Part shown: positions 7,772 to 17,064 of the stretch, in pieces
How positions within the stretch are numbered: position 1 is the first letter of the stretch
Layout of the letters: each line of letters opens with the position of its first letter
Source of the DNA: Betaproteobacteria bacterium RIFCSPLOWO2_12_FULL_64_23
Lineage (GTDB): Bacteria > Pseudomonadota > Gammaproteobacteria > Burkholderiales > SG8-39
DNA length: 34,324 nucleotides
Direction: 5' to 3'
Assembly (NCBI GenBank): GCA_001770575.1
Contig: MERK01000121.1
Coordinates: forward strand, 682 to 35,005
Made by a program: the position numbers and the translations under genes
The notes under the pieces: generated by a model
What the model saw: only the letters and a program-made list of their open reading frames with translations
What the model was told of the DNA's origin: nothing
Database searches by the model: none

Positions 7772-8716
7772 ATGTCTGTCTTCACACCGGTCACGCCCGA
7801 GCAGTTATCCGTCTGGCTCGCGCACTACCGCTTGGGCACACTGGTACGGATGCAAGGCATCGCCACCGGTATCGAGAACACCAACTACTTCGTGACCACC
7901 ACCGGCGGGAGCTACGTGCTGACGTTGTTCGAAAAGCTCACGCCGATGGAGCTGCCGTTCTATCTTGGACTGATGGCTCACCTGGCACAGCACGGAATAC
8001 CCAGCCCGGCACCGGCGACCGACCTCGATGGCCGGCTGTTTTCGGAGCTGAACGGCAAGCCGGCGGCGCTGATGTCGCGTCTGCAGGGAGAAACCGTCAG
8101 TGCGCCGAAGCCGGCGCACTGCAGCGAACTCGGCAGCACGCTCGCCGAGATGCATCTCGCCGGTCAGTCCTATCAGCGCAGGCTCGGCAATCCGCGCGGT
8201 CCGGGCTGGTGGCGCGAGGCCGCCCCCCAGGTGAGCCCTTTCCTCGATGCGGCGCGCGCCGCGCTGTTGCGCTCGGAGCTCGAGTTCCAGGCGCAGCAAA
8301 GGCGCGAGGATCTGCCGCGCGGACCGATCCACGCGGACTTGTTCCGCGACAACGTGCTGTTCGTGGGCGCGCGCATCGGCGGCGTGATCGATTTCTACTT
8401 CGCCGGCGTCGATTGCCTGCTGTTCGACCTGGCGGTAACACTCAACGACTGGTGCGTGCATGCGGGAGGCGAGATGGACACGCCGCGGGCGCAGGCGCTG
8501 CTTGCCGCCTACCATGCGCGGCGGCCGCTTACGGCGCCGGAGCGCGACGCGTGGCCGGCGATGTTGCGCGCCGCGGCGCTGCGGTTTTGGCTGTCGCGGC
8601 TGTACGACTTCTACTTGCCGCGAGCGGGTGAATTGGTGCACGCGCACGACCCTGAACACTTCCGCCGCATCCTCGAACTGCGCATCGCCCATGCCGGGGA
8701 TGTGCCGTGGGTCTGA
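7772..8716 (+). CDS. thrB: Homoserine kinase (ThrB, APH-fold type)
   Basis: Homoserine kinase phosphorylates L-homoserine to O-phosphohomoserine, the step before threonine synthase. This 314-residue protein belongs to the aminoglycoside-phosphotransferase-fold type found in beta-, gamma- and alphaproteobacteria, not the GHMP-kinase type of Escherichia coli. IATGIENTNYFVTT is the N-lobe nucleotide-loop region. The catalytic loop is HADLFRDNVLF (about residue 186), and the metal-binding Asp is in GGVIDFYFAG. DLAVTLNDWCV is also typical. The length is normal for the family. An 82-base gap separates it from the DUF2782 gene, and the BPSS1780-type gene follows after 25 bases. I see no attenuator-like leader with threonine codons. 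Confidence 0.94.
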   Translation: MSVFTPVTPEQLSVWLAHYRLGTLVRMQGIATGIENTNYFVTTTGGSYVLTLFEKLTPMELPFYLGLMAHLAQHGIPSPAPATDLDGRLFSELNGKPAALMSRLQGETVSAPKPAHCSELGSTLAEMHLAGQSYQRRLGNPRGPGWWREAAPQVSPFLDAARAALLRSELEFQAQQRREDLPRGPIHADLFRDNVLFVGARIGGVIDFYFAGVDCLLFDLAVTLNDWCVHAGGEMDTPRAQALLAAYHARRPLTAPERDAWPAMLRAAALRFWLSRLYDFYLPRAGELVHAHDPEHFRRILELRIAHAGDVPWV

Positions 8717-8741
8717 TGTCGCGCACACAGGTACGCCGAAC

Positions 8742-9542
8742 ATGAGCACCGTCCCCGCAGGCAACGGCTGGAACTGGGTGCTGACCGGCTTTGCGCTGTT
8801 TCGCAAAAGTCCGGCGATGTGGGGCTTCCTGGTGCTGTTCTACATCATGCTGATGCAGCTGCTGGGCATGATCCCGGTATTCGGCTGGTTCGCGGCAACC
8901 GTGCTGATTCCCGTTTTCTCGGCAAGCTTCATGATCGCGAGCCGGGAACTCGACCAGGAGCGCAAGCTGCGCTTCGATCTGCTGTTCTCCGGATTCAAAT
9001 CGAATCTGCCGGCGCTGCTCGGGCAGGGCGGCCTCTACCTCGCGAGCGGGCTCACCATCCTCGGTTTGTCGGCCCTGGTCGACGGCGGCCTGCTGCTGCA
9101 GTTGATGGTGTTGGGCGCGAAGCCGCCCGCCGCCGCGTTTGAGGACGGCAGCCTGGCGGGGGCGGCGATGCTGGCCGGGAGCCTATACCTGCCAGTGCTG
9201 GCCGCGTTCTGGTTCGCACCTGCGCTATCGGCGTGGCGCAATCTGCCCGCCTTGCAGGCTTTGTTCTACAGTTTTTTTGCCGCCCTGAGCAATTGGCGCG
9301 CGTTTTGCGCCTACGGCCTCGCCCTGGTGCTGCTGAGCCTGATCTGCAGCGTCGCGCTGTTCGTGCTCGCCCTTCTGGTGCGGGGGCTGCTCGGCGACAA
9401 ATCGCAAAATGCGTTTGTGCTGGTGATGCTGCCGGTCATGCTCATTTACGTTCCCACCCTGTTCGCGAGCTTCTACGCCAGCTATCGCGACGTTTTCCCG
9501 CAGGACGAAGCCGCGCCTCAAGCCGAGGCCGGCTCGGAGTAA
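8742..9542 (+). CDS. BPSS1780-family multi-pass membrane protein
   Basis: A 266-residue integral membrane protein that I recognise as the BPSS1780 family, common in betaproteobacteria and of unknown function. An N-terminal [18 protein letters not shown] motif precedes the first hydrophobic segment. About six membrane segments follow, including [69 protein letters not shown] and [16 protein letters not shown]. The C-terminus is acidic and soluble ([13 protein letters not shown]). The ATG at 8742 was chosen because the upstream in-frame sequence lies inside thrB and has no hydrophobic or conserved character. It lies 25 bases after thrB and 16 bases before the large oxidoreductase, so all three may be cotranscribed. 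Confidence 0.82.
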   Translation: MSTVPAGNGWNWVLTGFALFRKSPAMWGFLVLFYIMLMQLLGMIPVFGWFAATVLIPVFSASFMIASRELDQERKLRFDLLFSGFKSNLPALLGQGGLYLASGLTILGLSALVDGGLLLQLMVLGAKPPAAAFEDGSLAGAAMLAGSLYLPVLAAFWFAPALSAWRNLPALQALFYSFFAALSNWRAFCAYGLALVLLSLICSVALFVLALLVRGLLGDKSQNAFVLVMLPVMLIYVPTLFASFYASYRDVFPQDEAAPQAEAGSE

Positions 9543-9558
9543 TGGCGCAGGCATCGAG

Positions 9559-12500
9559 ATGACTGCCCGGCTGCGCGAAATTCCCTACAACTACACCTCG
9601 TTCTCCGACCGCGAGATCGTGTTGCGCCTGCTCGGCGAAGAGGCGTGGGCGATGCTGCGTGAACTGCGCCTGGAACGCATTACCGGCCGCTCGGCGCGCA
9701 TGCTCTACGAAGTGCTCGGTGACATCTGGGTAGTGTCGCGCAATCCATACCTTCAGGACGATCTGCAGGACAACCCGGACCGGCGCGCGGCGCTGACCGC
9801 CTCGATGCGCCACCGCTTGGACGAAATCGAAAAGCGCCGCCTGCAACATCTCGCCGAAGCCGGCGCCGGCGCGGAGACCAGGACGCAACAAACGGCACGC
9901 GCGCAGAAGGTTACGTTTCTGCTCGAGCGCGCGCGCGACGCAGTCGAAGCCTTTGCCGCCGGTTTCGCCGCGGCGGCGGCGCTGCGGCGGCTCGCGCTGA
10001 AGAAGCTTTGCCGCAGCACGCGCCGCGACAACATCCAGATCGACGGCCTGGCGCGGGTCTCCCACGTCACCGATGCCACCGACTGGCGCGTCGAATATCC
10101 GTTCGTCGTCATCCACCCCGACAGCGAAGGCGAAGTCGCCGCGGTGGTGCGCGACTGCATCGAGCTCGGGCTCACCATTATCCCGCGCGGCGGCGGCACC
10201 GGCTACACCGGCGGCGCGGTCCCGCTCACGCGCCTCGCGGCGGTGATCAATACCGAGAAGCTCGATGCGCTGGGCGAGATCGAGGAAAGCCGGCTGCCGG
10301 GCGTGGCGCGGCCGGTCGCGACCATACGCTGCGGCGCGGGCGTGGTGACCAAGCGCGTGATGGAGGCGGCGGAGGCGGCGGGCCATGTGTTCGCGGTCGA
10401 TCCGACCTCGGCCGACGCCTCCTGCATCGGCGGCAACGTCGCCATGAACGCCGGCGGCAAGAAGGCGGTGTTGTGGGGTACCGCTCTGGACAATCTTGCC
10501 TCCTGGCGCATGGTCGATGCGAACGGCCATTTCCTCGAAGTCACGCGCCTCGCGCACAATCTGGGCAAGATCCACGAAGCGCGGGTGGCGCGCTTCCAGG
10601 TGCAGCGCTACCGCCGCGACGGCAGCACCCCACAGGGCGAGTCCGAAATCCTGGAAATCCCGGGCTCGCGCTTTCGCAAGGCGGGCCTGGGCAAGGACGT
10701 GACCGACAAGTTCCTTGCCGGGCTCCCCGGCATCCAGAAAGAGGGGTGCGACGGCATCATCACCTCGGCGCGTTTCATCCTGCACAAAATGCCCGCCTCC
10801 ATCCGCACCGTGTGCCTGGAATTCTTCGGCCAGGTGCGCGACTCGGTGCCGGCCATCGTCGAGATCAAGCACTATTTCGACGGGCGCGCCGACGGGCTTG
10901 CGCCAGGCGCGCGTCCGGTGATGCTCGCCGGGCTGGAGCACATGGACGAGCGCTATCTGAAGGCCGTGGGCTATGCGACCAAGGCCAAGCGCCAGGCGGG
11001 AGGCGCGGGCCGGCCGAAAATGGTGCTGATCGGCGACATCGTCGGCGATGACGACGCCGCGGTGGCGGCGGCCGCATCGCAGGTGGTGCGCATCGCCAAT
11101 GCCCGCGGCGGCGAAGGCTTCGTCGCGGTTTCGGCCGAAACACGGCGCACGTTCTGGTTGGACCGCGCGCGCACCGCGGCGATCGCCAAGCACACCAACG
11201 CCTTCAAGATCAACGAGGACGTGGTCATTCCGCTCGCGCGCCTGGGCGATTATTCCGACGGCATCGAACGCATCAACATCGAACTGTCGATTGCGAACAA
11301 GCTTGCGCTGCTGGATGCGCTGCAGGAGTATTTCCAGGGCGAACTGCCGCTCACCCAGCACGGGGAAACGCTGCCCGCACCCGAGTTCCTGGGTGACCGG
11401 CGCGAGGCCGCGCGCGAGCTTTTCGCCAGAACGCGGGCGCGCTGGCAGTATTTGCTCGACAACCTCGACCTGCCGGTGGCGCAGGCACGCGCCGACACGG
11501 TGCCCGGCCTCGCCGCCGTTACCCACGCCGGAGGGAGCGTATTCTCCCTGTTGCAGGACCATAGCGTGCGCGTGTCCTGGAAGGACGAAGTGCGCGCCGA
11601 ACTGCAGCAACTGTTCGACGGCCTGGTATTCCATCCTATCCTCGAGGGCTGCTACGCGATTCACCAGCGCGTGCTCAAGGCGCGCGTGTTCGTGGCGCTG
11701 CACATGCACGCCGGCGACGGCAATGTGCACACCAACATCCCGGTCAATTCCGACAATTACGACATGCTGCGCCAGGCCAATGCGGCGGTGGCGCGCATCA
11801 TGCGCCTGGCGAAATCCCTCGATGGCGTCATTTCGGGCGAGCACGGCATCGGCATCACCAAGCTCGAGTACCTCGACCCGCATGAAATCGAGGCCTTCCG
11901 CAGCTACAAAGAGAAGGCCGATCCGCACGGACGCTTCAACGCCGGCAAGCTGCTCGCGGGCGCCGATCTGCGCAACGCCTACACGCCCAGTTTCAGCCTG
12001 CTCGGCGCCGAGTCGCTGATCATGGAACAATCGGAAACAGGCAGCATCGCCGATTCGATCAAGGATTGCCTGCGCTGCGGCAAATGCAAACCGGTGTGCG
12101 CGACGCACGTGCCGCGCGCCAACCTGCTCTACAGCCCGAGAAACAAGATTCTCGCCACCTCGCTCCTGATCGAAGCGTTTCTCTACGAGGAGCAGACCCG
12201 GCGCGGCATATCCCTTAAGCATTTCGACGAATTCGGCGACGTCGCCGATCACTGCACCGTGTGCCACAAGTGCGCCAACCCCTGCCCGGTGGACATCGAT
12301 TTCGGCGATGTCTCGATCGCGATGAGGAATGTGCTGCGCAAACAGGGCAAGAAGAAATTCAATCCCGGCACCGCGGCCTCGATGCTGTTTCTGAACGCCA
12401 CCAGCCCCAACACCATCAAAATCGCGCGCACCGTGATGATCGAATGGGGCTACCGGGCGCAGCGGCTCGCCTACCGCGCCGCGAAAATGCTGGGAGTCGC

Positions 12501-13476
12501 GCAGCGGCAGACGCGGCGGCCGCCGGCGACCGTCGGGCGGCCCGAAGTGCGCGCGCAGGTGGTTCATTTCATCAACAAGCCGATGCCGGGCAAGCTGCCC
12601 AAACGCACCGCGCGCGCCCTGCTCGAGCTCGAGGACCGCCACATCGTCCCCATCATCCGCGATCCGGCCAAGGTGACCGAGGACTCCGACGCGGTGTTCT
12701 ACTTCCCCGGCTGCGGCTCCGAGCGGCTGTTCAGCCAGGTGGGGCTGGCGACCCAGGCAATGCTGTACGCGATCGGCGCGCAGTGCGTGCTGCCACCGGG
12801 CTATTTGTGCTGCGGCTACCCGCAAACCGCCGCCGGCGAGGAAGACGCGGGCAAGCGCATCATCACCGACAACCGCGTGCTGTTTCACCGCGTCGCCAAC
12901 ACCCTCAATTACCTCGACATCAAGACCGTGATCGTGTCCTGCGGCACCTGCATGGACCAGCTGCAAAAATACGAATTCGACAAGATCTTTCCCGGCTGCC
13001 GCCTGCTCGACATCCACGAGTACCTGTTGGAACAGGGCGTGAAACTCGATGGCGTCTCCAGCGTGCGCTACCTCTACCACGACCCGTGCCATACGCCGAT
13101 GAAAACCTACCAGCCGCTCAAAGTCGTCAACCAGCTGATGGGCAGCGAGGTCGCGCTTTCCGAACGCTGCTGCGGCGAATCGGGCACGCTTGCCCTGACC
13201 CGGCCCGACATCGCCACCCAGGTGCGGTTTCGCAAGGAAGAGGAAATGAGGAAAGGCGCGGCGGCGGTCCGCGCCGATGGCGGGTTTGGCGGCGAAGTCA
13301 GGATCCTCACTTCCTGCCCGTCCTGCCTGCAGGGCCTGGCGCGCTACAACGACGATGCCGGCACCGATGCCGACTACATCGTGGTGGAGATTGCCAGGCG
13401 CATGCTCGGCCCCGACTGGATGGCCGATTACGTGGCCAAGGCGAATCGGGGCGGGATCGAGCGCGTGCTGCTCTAG
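9559..13476 (+). CDS. FAD-linked oxidase / Fe-S oxidoreductase fusion with DUF3683
   Basis: A 1305-residue multidomain oxidoreductase. The order is DUF3683 (about residues 1-170); an FAD-binding domain of the PCMH/lactate dehydrogenase type (from about 178, with [17 protein letters not shown]); an FAD-oxidase C-terminal domain ending near 790 ([21 protein letters not shown]); two 4Fe-4S motifs, [11 protein letters not shown] (about 836) and [12 protein letters not shown] (about 899); and two cysteine-rich CCG-type domains ([48 protein letters not shown], about 1047-1255). It combines in one chain what GlcD and GlcF do in glycolate oxidase. Relatives are annotated as D-lactate or 2-hydroxyacid dehydrogenases passing electrons to quinone. 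The substrate here is not known. Its TAG stop overlaps a mobile element (13476-13877). Confidence 0.93.
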   Translation: MTARLREIPYNYTSFSDREIVLRLLGEEAWAMLRELRLERITGRSARMLYEVLGDIWVVSRNPYLQDDLQDNPDRRAALTASMRHRLDEIEKRRLQHLAEAGAGAETRTQQTARAQKVTFLLERARDAVEAFAAGFAAAAALRRLALKKLCRSTRRDNIQIDGLARVSHVTDATDWRVEYPFVVIHPDSEGEVAAVVRDCIELGLTIIPRGGGTGYTGGAVPLTRLAAVINTEKLDALGEIEESRLPGVARPVATIRCGAGVVTKRVMEAAEAAGHVFAVDPTSADASCIGGNVAMNAGGKKAVLWGTALDNLASWRMVDANGHFLEVTRLAHNLGKIHEARVARFQVQRYRRDGSTPQGESEILEIPGSRFRKAGLGKDVTDKFLAGLPGIQKEGCDGIITSARFILHKMPASIRTVCLEFFGQVRDSVPAIVEIKHYFDGRADGLAPGARPVMLAGLEHMDERYLKAVGYATKAKRQAGGAGRPKMVLIGDIVGDDDAAVAAAASQVVRIANARGGEGFVAVSAETRRTFWLDRARTAAIAKHTNAFKINEDVVIPLARLGDYSDGIERINIELSIANKLALLDALQEYFQGELPLTQHGETLPAPEFLGDRREAARELFARTRARWQYLLDNLDLPVAQARADTVPGLAAVTHAGGSVFSLLQDHSVRVSWKDEVRAELQQLFDGLVFHPILEGCYAIHQRVLKARVFVALHMHAGDGNVHTNIPVNSDNYDMLRQANAAVARIMRLAKSLDGVISGEHGIGITKLEYLDPHEIEAFRSYKEKADPHGRFNAGKLLAGADLRNAYTPSFSLLGAESLIMEQSETGSIADSIKDCLRCGKCKPVCATHVPRANLLYSPRNKILATSLLIEAFLYEEQTRRGISLKHFDEFGDVADHCTVCHKCANPCPVDIDFGDVSIAMRNVLRKQGKKKFNPGTAASMLFLNATSPNTIKIARTVMIEWGYRAQRLAYRAAKMLGVAQRQTRRPPATVGRPEVRAQVVHFINKPMPGKLPKRTARALLELEDRHIVPIIRDPAKVTEDSDAVFYFPGCGSERLFSQVGLATQAMLYAIGAQCVLPPGYLCCGYPQTAAGEEDAGKRIITDNRVLFHRVANTLNYLDIKTVIVSCGTCMDQLQKYEFDKIFPGCRLLDIHEYLLEQGVKLDGVSSVRYLYHDPCHTPMKTYQPLKVVNQLMGSEVALSERCCGESGTLALTRPDIATQVRFRKEEEMRKGAAAVRADGGFGGEVRILTSCPSCLQGLARYNDDAGTDADYIVVEIARRMLGPDWMADYVAKANRGGIERVLL

Positions 13477-13504
13477 GGCCTGTTGACATTCAGCACATGA
13501 GCGC

Positions 13505-13608
13505 GACGGGGGTAATTTGGGATGCAGCGCAAGGCGCGAGGAGTGCCGTTTGGTCATTCCAAACAAGCGACGAGCAACGCCGCGCGGCGTCCCAAATTAT
13601 CCCCCGTC
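13505..13608. repeat. Long hairpin module inside the MITE-like element
   Basis: The arm GACGGGGGTAATTTGGGA (13505-13522) is matched by its inverse at 13590-13608, with one extra base in the right arm. A small internal stem GTTTGG / CCAAAC closes the centre. The whole 104-base stretch could fold as one long structured RNA or extrude as a cruciform. It looks like an independent repeat nested inside the larger element. Confidence 0.7.
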
Positions 13609-13617
13609 CCTTCGGGT

Positions 13618-13845
13618 TGCCTCTAAATGCGGCGCCTGCGGCGTTGCGCTCCTCGCCAAGGGAACCACCCTTGGCTTCGTCCCCCAAGGTGGGAGACCGA
13701 AGGTCGGGACCACCCGAAGAGGCGGGGACTTTCCCCTCTCCCGTCAAGCGGGACCGAGGAAGGGGGATCGAGACCTTCGGGGCGTCCCCCAAGGGGACTT
13801 CCTTCGGGGCGTCGCGCGCCTTGCAGTCATCCGCATTTGGAGGCA
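13618..13845. repeat. Second inverted-repeat pair inside the MITE-like element
   Basis: TGCCTCTAAATGCGG (13618-13632) and CCGCATTTGGAGGCA (13831-13845) are inverse copies with one mismatch. They enclose about 200 bases rich in short CCCCAAGG/CCTTGGGG-like palindromes. Together with the outer ends and the hairpin at 13505-13608, this makes a composite of nested repeats. Confidence 0.6.
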
Positions 13846-13970
13846 ACGCGTCTCATGCGATGAATGTCAACAGGCCCTAAGGCGCGCCGTGCAAAACCTG
13901 CTATCCTGACCCCGCGGCAGCCCCGCGCAAGAAGCCGCGGCCGGCGCGTTTGGCTTGGGATGCTGGTCAC

Positions 13971-13986
13971 TCACGCCGCGGCGTGA
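13971..13986. promoter_or_regulatory. Perfect 16-bp palindrome upstream of the HIT gene
   Basis: TCACGCCGCGGCGTGA reads identically on both strands and ends 35 bases before the chosen GTG start of the HIT gene. It could be a dimeric-regulator operator or a chance GC-rich palindrome; no partner regulator is encoded nearby. Confidence 0.3.
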
Positions 13987-14021
13987 ATAACTTCACATTC
14001 AACGCGAAAACCTGTCTCGAC

Positions 14022-14453
14022 GTGAACAAATTGACAGTCACCCCCTGTGAATTATGCGATTCTGCCGCTGGACAGGCACTGTGGCAGGACGAACTGTGCC
14101 GGGTGGTGCTGATCGAAGATCGCGACTATCCCGGATTCTGCCGCGTAATCCTCAACCAACATGTGGGCGAAATGACCGACCTCGATGCAGCGACAAGGCA
14201 AAGACTGATGCGCGTGGTGTTTGCGGCCGAGCAGGCTTTGCGGCAGCTGATGCAGCCGGCGAAAATCAACCTGGCGAGCTTGGGCAACAGGGTGGCGCAC
14301 CTGCACTGGCATGTGATCGCGCGCTTTGCCGACGACAAGCACTTCCCCGGTTCCGTCTGGAGCGAGGCACGGCGCGCGGGCGCGCCGCGGCCGGTCGACC
14401 GCGGCGCCCTGCAACGGGCTTTGCACAAGTTGCTGCAAGCGGTGGCAGAATGA
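14022..14453 (+). CDS. HIT family nucleotide-binding protein
   Basis: A 143-residue histidine-triad protein. HIT proteins are dimeric nucleotide hydrolases or transferases acting on adenylated and dinucleoside polyphosphate substrates; the substrate here cannot be told. The triad is HLHWHVIARF (His93, His95, His97), and a CxxC pair near the N-terminus (PCELC, residues 9-12) may bind zinc. CRVVLIEDRDYPGFCRVI is the conserved substrate-side strand region. The start is uncertain. GTG at 14022 gives VNKLTVTPCELC, which matches how homologues begin. A TTG at 13950 in frame would add 24 residues with no family resemblance and would run through the palindrome at 13971. The stop overlaps the next start (ATGA), indicating translational coupling. 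Confidence 0.88.
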   Translation: MNKLTVTPCELCDSAAGQALWQDELCRVVLIEDRDYPGFCRVILNQHVGEMTDLDAATRQRLMRVVFAAEQALRQLMQPAKINLASLGNRVAHLHWHVIARFADDKHFPGSVWSEARRAGAPRPVDRGALQRALHKLLQAVAE

Positions 14454-16066
14454 GCAACATGTCCGAATTCAAGCTGCCCGAAATCTCCGCCGACGCACGC
14501 CCTGAATTCACCGACAGCGCCTCCTGCGCCGCGTGGTTGGCCGAGTTGCCTCTGGTCAACGTGGCGCCTTCGCAAATCCGGCTGCTGGACCAGCTGCAGG
14601 AGCTGAACCGCTTCAACCTGCCGTCTGCCGAGCGGCTCGAGGTGCTCGAAGCGTTGCGCGGACCGGTCTATTTCGTGCAGACGGAGCAGATCAAGAAGCT
14701 GGCGAACAAACCGCTGCCGCTCACCCAGGTGGAACGCGGCATTTTCGGGCAAGTGGTGGCGCTATGGCGGGAACTGCTGATTGGCTACGAGCGCTGCCTC
14801 GACGGCGCAGGCGCGGACCAACGCGAAAGCCAGACGGCGCTCATCTGCCAGCGCGGGCTGGATTGTGTGGCGTCGACCATGTTCGATCACTGTCGCGTCC
14901 ATCACACCTTCCCCGCTGCCTGCTGGTCGGCTCTGCACCAGCTTTACCGCAGGGTCGACGAGTCGGGGGAGGCTGCCACGGCCGTCGGAGATTCAGTGAA
15001 AAAGATCGATGTGAGCTGCGCCGAGGTGTATGTGCGCGCGCTGCTGTTCATTGTGGCAGACCCCAACGAGCAGCAGCAGAAGCAGCTGATGCAGATCTGC
15101 GGCTGGCTTGAAAACTGGGCCCAGCAGGTCCCCGTGCGGCGCAGCGCACCCGAGGACAAAAGCCTGCCGCCGCTGCTGGTCGATTTTTCCGCCGCCACGG
15201 GCGCCTACCGTGAAGCCGACGCCGGCGGGCGCAGCGCCTCGCGCTGGCTCGACATCGGCGAACTTGCGCGCACCCTGAAGAAATGCGTGGTGCTGCTGCG
15301 CAAAGGCGAGCCGCCCGCCAGCCTGGGGCTGGGCGAGGATTGCACCATGCCCGGCGTCGAACAGCTGCTGGTGCTGCTGTTCCGCCTGTGGTGCGAGGGC
15401 AAGAACGCGCGCGCGCAGGCGCGCCGCAGCGTCAATGCAAAGGCGAAGGTATGCAGCACGCTGGCCTCCATGCATTTCCATATCTCGGGCGGCAAGACGT
15501 TCCGCCAACCCGGACGCGCGACCGAGCTGACGCGGCGCGAACGCGACGAGATCGCCACCTTCGGCCACACCAGCATGCGCCTCGAGGATGCATTTGTCGA
15601 CGGCGGGGGCTATGCCACCGAGGACTGGCTGCTGCAGGAGGAAAGCCTGTCGGGCATGCGCATCGTGCGCCCGGCCGCATCCAGCGGCGGGCGTTATACT
15701 CACATTCAACTGATCGGGGTGCGGCCGGCCGACGCCAAGAATTTCCTCGTGGGTGTGGCGCGCTGGATCAGGACCGACGAGAAGGACGATCTCCAGATCG
15801 GCGTTCGCATCATCCCGGGGGTGCCGCGAGCCGTGGCCGTCCGTCCCACCGGGATCAATGCCCAGGCGGAAAAATTCGTGCCCGCGCTGTATTGCCCCGC
15901 TCTCGCCGCGCTGTCCTCGCCGGCCTGTCTGATTCTGCCCCCCGGCTGGTACCGGCCCAAGCGCGTGCTGGAAGTCTACAGCGACAGCTCCGAGTTGCTG
16001 CTGCTTAGCGGCGTGATCGAGCGCGGCAGCGATTTCGATCGCGTCGCGATCGAGCCTGCGCACTAA
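14450..16066 (+). CDS. Conserved hypothetical protein, 538 residues
   Basis: I do not firmly recognise this 538-residue protein, although similar proteins appear to follow HIT genes in betaproteobacteria. It has no signal peptide or membrane segment and should be cytoplasmic. The N-terminal two-thirds look largely helical, with conserved-looking stretches such as RGPVYFVQTEQIKKLANK, GYERCLDG and DHCRVHHTFP. The region from about residue 420 (GGRYTHIQLIGVRPADAKNF, GVARWIRTD, LQIGVRIIPGVPRAVAVRP) reads as alternating beta strands. These are reminiscent of the small beta barrel of PilZ-type c-di-GMP-binding domains, but the diagnostic RxxxR and D/NxSxxG motifs are not clear. The start at 14450 overlaps the HIT stop by four bases, so the two are translated together. 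Confidence 0.7.
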   Translation: MSNMSEFKLPEISADARPEFTDSASCAAWLAELPLVNVAPSQIRLLDQLQELNRFNLPSAERLEVLEALRGPVYFVQTEQIKKLANKPLPLTQVERGIFGQVVALWRELLIGYERCLDGAGADQRESQTALICQRGLDCVASTMFDHCRVHHTFPAACWSALHQLYRRVDESGEAATAVGDSVKKIDVSCAEVYVRALLFIVADPNEQQQKQLMQICGWLENWAQQVPVRRSAPEDKSLPPLLVDFSAATGAYREADAGGRSASRWLDIGELARTLKKCVVLLRKGEPPASLGLGEDCTMPGVEQLLVLLFRLWCEGKNARAQARRSVNAKAKVCSTLASMHFHISGGKTFRQPGRATELTRRERDEIATFGHTSMRLEDAFVDGGGYATEDWLLQEESLSGMRIVRPAASSGGRYTHIQLIGVRPADAKNFLVGVARWIRTDEKDDLQIGVRIIPGVPRAVAVRPTGINAQAEKFVPALYCPALAALSSPACLILPPGWYRPKRVLEVYSDSSELLLLSGVIERGSDFDRVAIEPAH

Positions 16067-16285
16067 CGCCGGTTCCTGGAAGCGGGCTGTGGTCGACGCG
16101 GCAACAGCGCTCGGTCAGACGCGGGATATGGCGCGGCTCGATCCTTGGGCCGCCGTCGGCGAGGCCGAACACCGCGTGCGTGGCATTTTGATTACAGCCG
16201 CAACCGTGCCGGCCACGGTATCATGGGCGCCCCAGACCGCGGTGCGCGGCCACCGAACGGAACCCGACACCAGGCGGAAGCTGCG

Positions 16286-17020
16286 ATGAACGGCAAGACA
16301 CATTTTGGCTACGAACAGATAGACGCGACTGAAAAGGCGCGCAAGGTTGCGGGCGTATTCGACTCGGTCGCGCCCAGCTACGACCTGATGAACGACCTGA
16401 TGTCGGCCGGGATGCACCGCGCCTGGAAAGCTTTCGCCGTCGCGCTCGCCGGGGTCAGGACAGGCGAGCGCGTGCTCGATGTCGCCTCCGGCAGCGGCGA
16501 TCTGGCGCGCGTGTTCGCCAGGCGCGCAGGCACCGAAGGCGAAGTCTGGCTCACCGACATCAACCGCGCCATGCTCGCACGCGGGCGCGACCGGCTGCTC
16601 GACGAGGGGCGCGCGCAGCCGCTGGCGCAGTGCGATGCCGAACACCTGCCGTTCCGCGCCGATTATTTCGACTGCGTCAGCGTCGCTTTCGGGCTGCGCA
16701 ACATGACGCACAAGGAAGCGGCGCTGGCCGAGATGCGCCGCGTGCTCAAACCGGGCGGGCGGCTGCTGGTGCTCGAATTCTCCCGCGTGTGGCAGCCTTT
16801 GACCCGCGCCTACGACTGGTATTCGTTTAAAGTGCTGCCCTGGCTCGGATCCAAGATTGCGGGTGATGCCGACAGCTACCGCTATCTGGCCGAGTCCATA
16901 CGCGTTCATCCGGACCAGGAGCAATTGAAGACCCTGATGGAACAAGCGGGCCTCGCGCGGGTCGAATATTTCAACTTGAGCGCCGGCGTGGCTGCGCTGC
17001 ATCGGGGTTACAAGGTTTGA
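16286..17020 (+). CDS. ubiE: Demethylmenaquinone / 2-methoxy-6-polyprenyl-benzoquinol methyltransferase UbiE
   Basis: UbiE carries out the C-methylation step shared by ubiquinone and menaquinone synthesis using S-adenosylmethionine. The 244-residue product starts [12 protein letters not shown], with THFGYE typical of the family. It has [20 protein letters not shown], the SAM-binding glycine motif [11 protein letters not shown] (about residue 63), the family motif [15 protein letters not shown], and the ending [11 protein letters not shown]. The ATG at 16286 has GGAAG upstream; a longer frame from 16145 lacks homologous sequence. The 219-base gap before it holds no gene that I can see. It leads a group with a Tim44-like gene, ubiJ and ubiB on the same strand. 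Confidence 0.96.
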   Translation: MNGKTHFGYEQIDATEKARKVAGVFDSVAPSYDLMNDLMSAGMHRAWKAFAVALAGVRTGERVLDVASGSGDLARVFARRAGTEGEVWLTDINRAMLARGRDRLLDEGRAQPLAQCDAEHLPFRADYFDCVSVAFGLRNMTHKEAALAEMRRVLKPGGRLLVLEFSRVWQPLTRAYDWYSFKVLPWLGSKIAGDADSYRYLAESIRVHPDQEQLKTLMEQAGLARVEYFNLSAGVAALHRGYKV

Positions 17021-17064
17021 GGGTATGGGCGCATGATCATTGGTTCACACAGCAAGGAAAAAAC

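Larger units (their letters stand above)
13476..13877. mobile_element. 402-bp MITE-like element with 17-bp perfect terminal inverted repeats
   Basis: The ends GGGCCTGTTGACATTCA (13476-13492) and its exact inverse (13861-13877) bound a 402-bp segment. It is flanked by TA on both sides (13474-13475 and 13878-13879), consistent with a TA target duplication. Beyond the perfect 17 bases the arms stay similar (shared CATGAG and CGCG). No transposase is encoded; every open frame inside is short and unlike any protein I know. TA duplication is seen with IS630/Tc1-mariner and some IS5-group transposases, so a related active element elsewhere in the genome is the likely mobiliser (inference). The element begins with the G that completes the TAG stop of the preceding gene. 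It fills most of the 545-base gap before the HIT gene. Confidence 0.8.

Noticed and set aside
13483..13488. A perfect TTGACA -35 hexamer within the left end of the mobile element, considered as an inward promoter
   Set aside because: No acceptable -10 lies 15-19 bases downstream on either end, so the match is part of the terminal repeat and not a promoter.
9442..13566. An open reading frame of 1374 codons on the minus strand, antisense to the large oxidoreductase gene
   Set aside because: High GC at third codon positions removes stops from the mirrored frame. The product is His/Arg/Gly/Ala-rich with no motif or domain, while the + strand has clear FAD and Fe-S motifs throughout.
13618..13845. 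Possible CRISPR-like or tandem array, because of the repeated CCCAAGG and CTTCGGG words
   Set aside because: Spacing is irregular and the words are palindromic fragments of nested inverted repeats. There are no uniform repeats or spacers and no cas genes.
13476..13877. Protein-coding content within the mobile element
   Set aside because: Overlapping short frames exist in several phases on both strands, but none has a ribosome site, family resemblance or consistent codon pattern.
16067..16285. Promoter or small gene in the 219-base gap before ubiE
   Set aside because: A TTGATT and a TATCAT are present but about 25 bases apart, too far for one promoter, and no frame in the gap has recognisable coding character.
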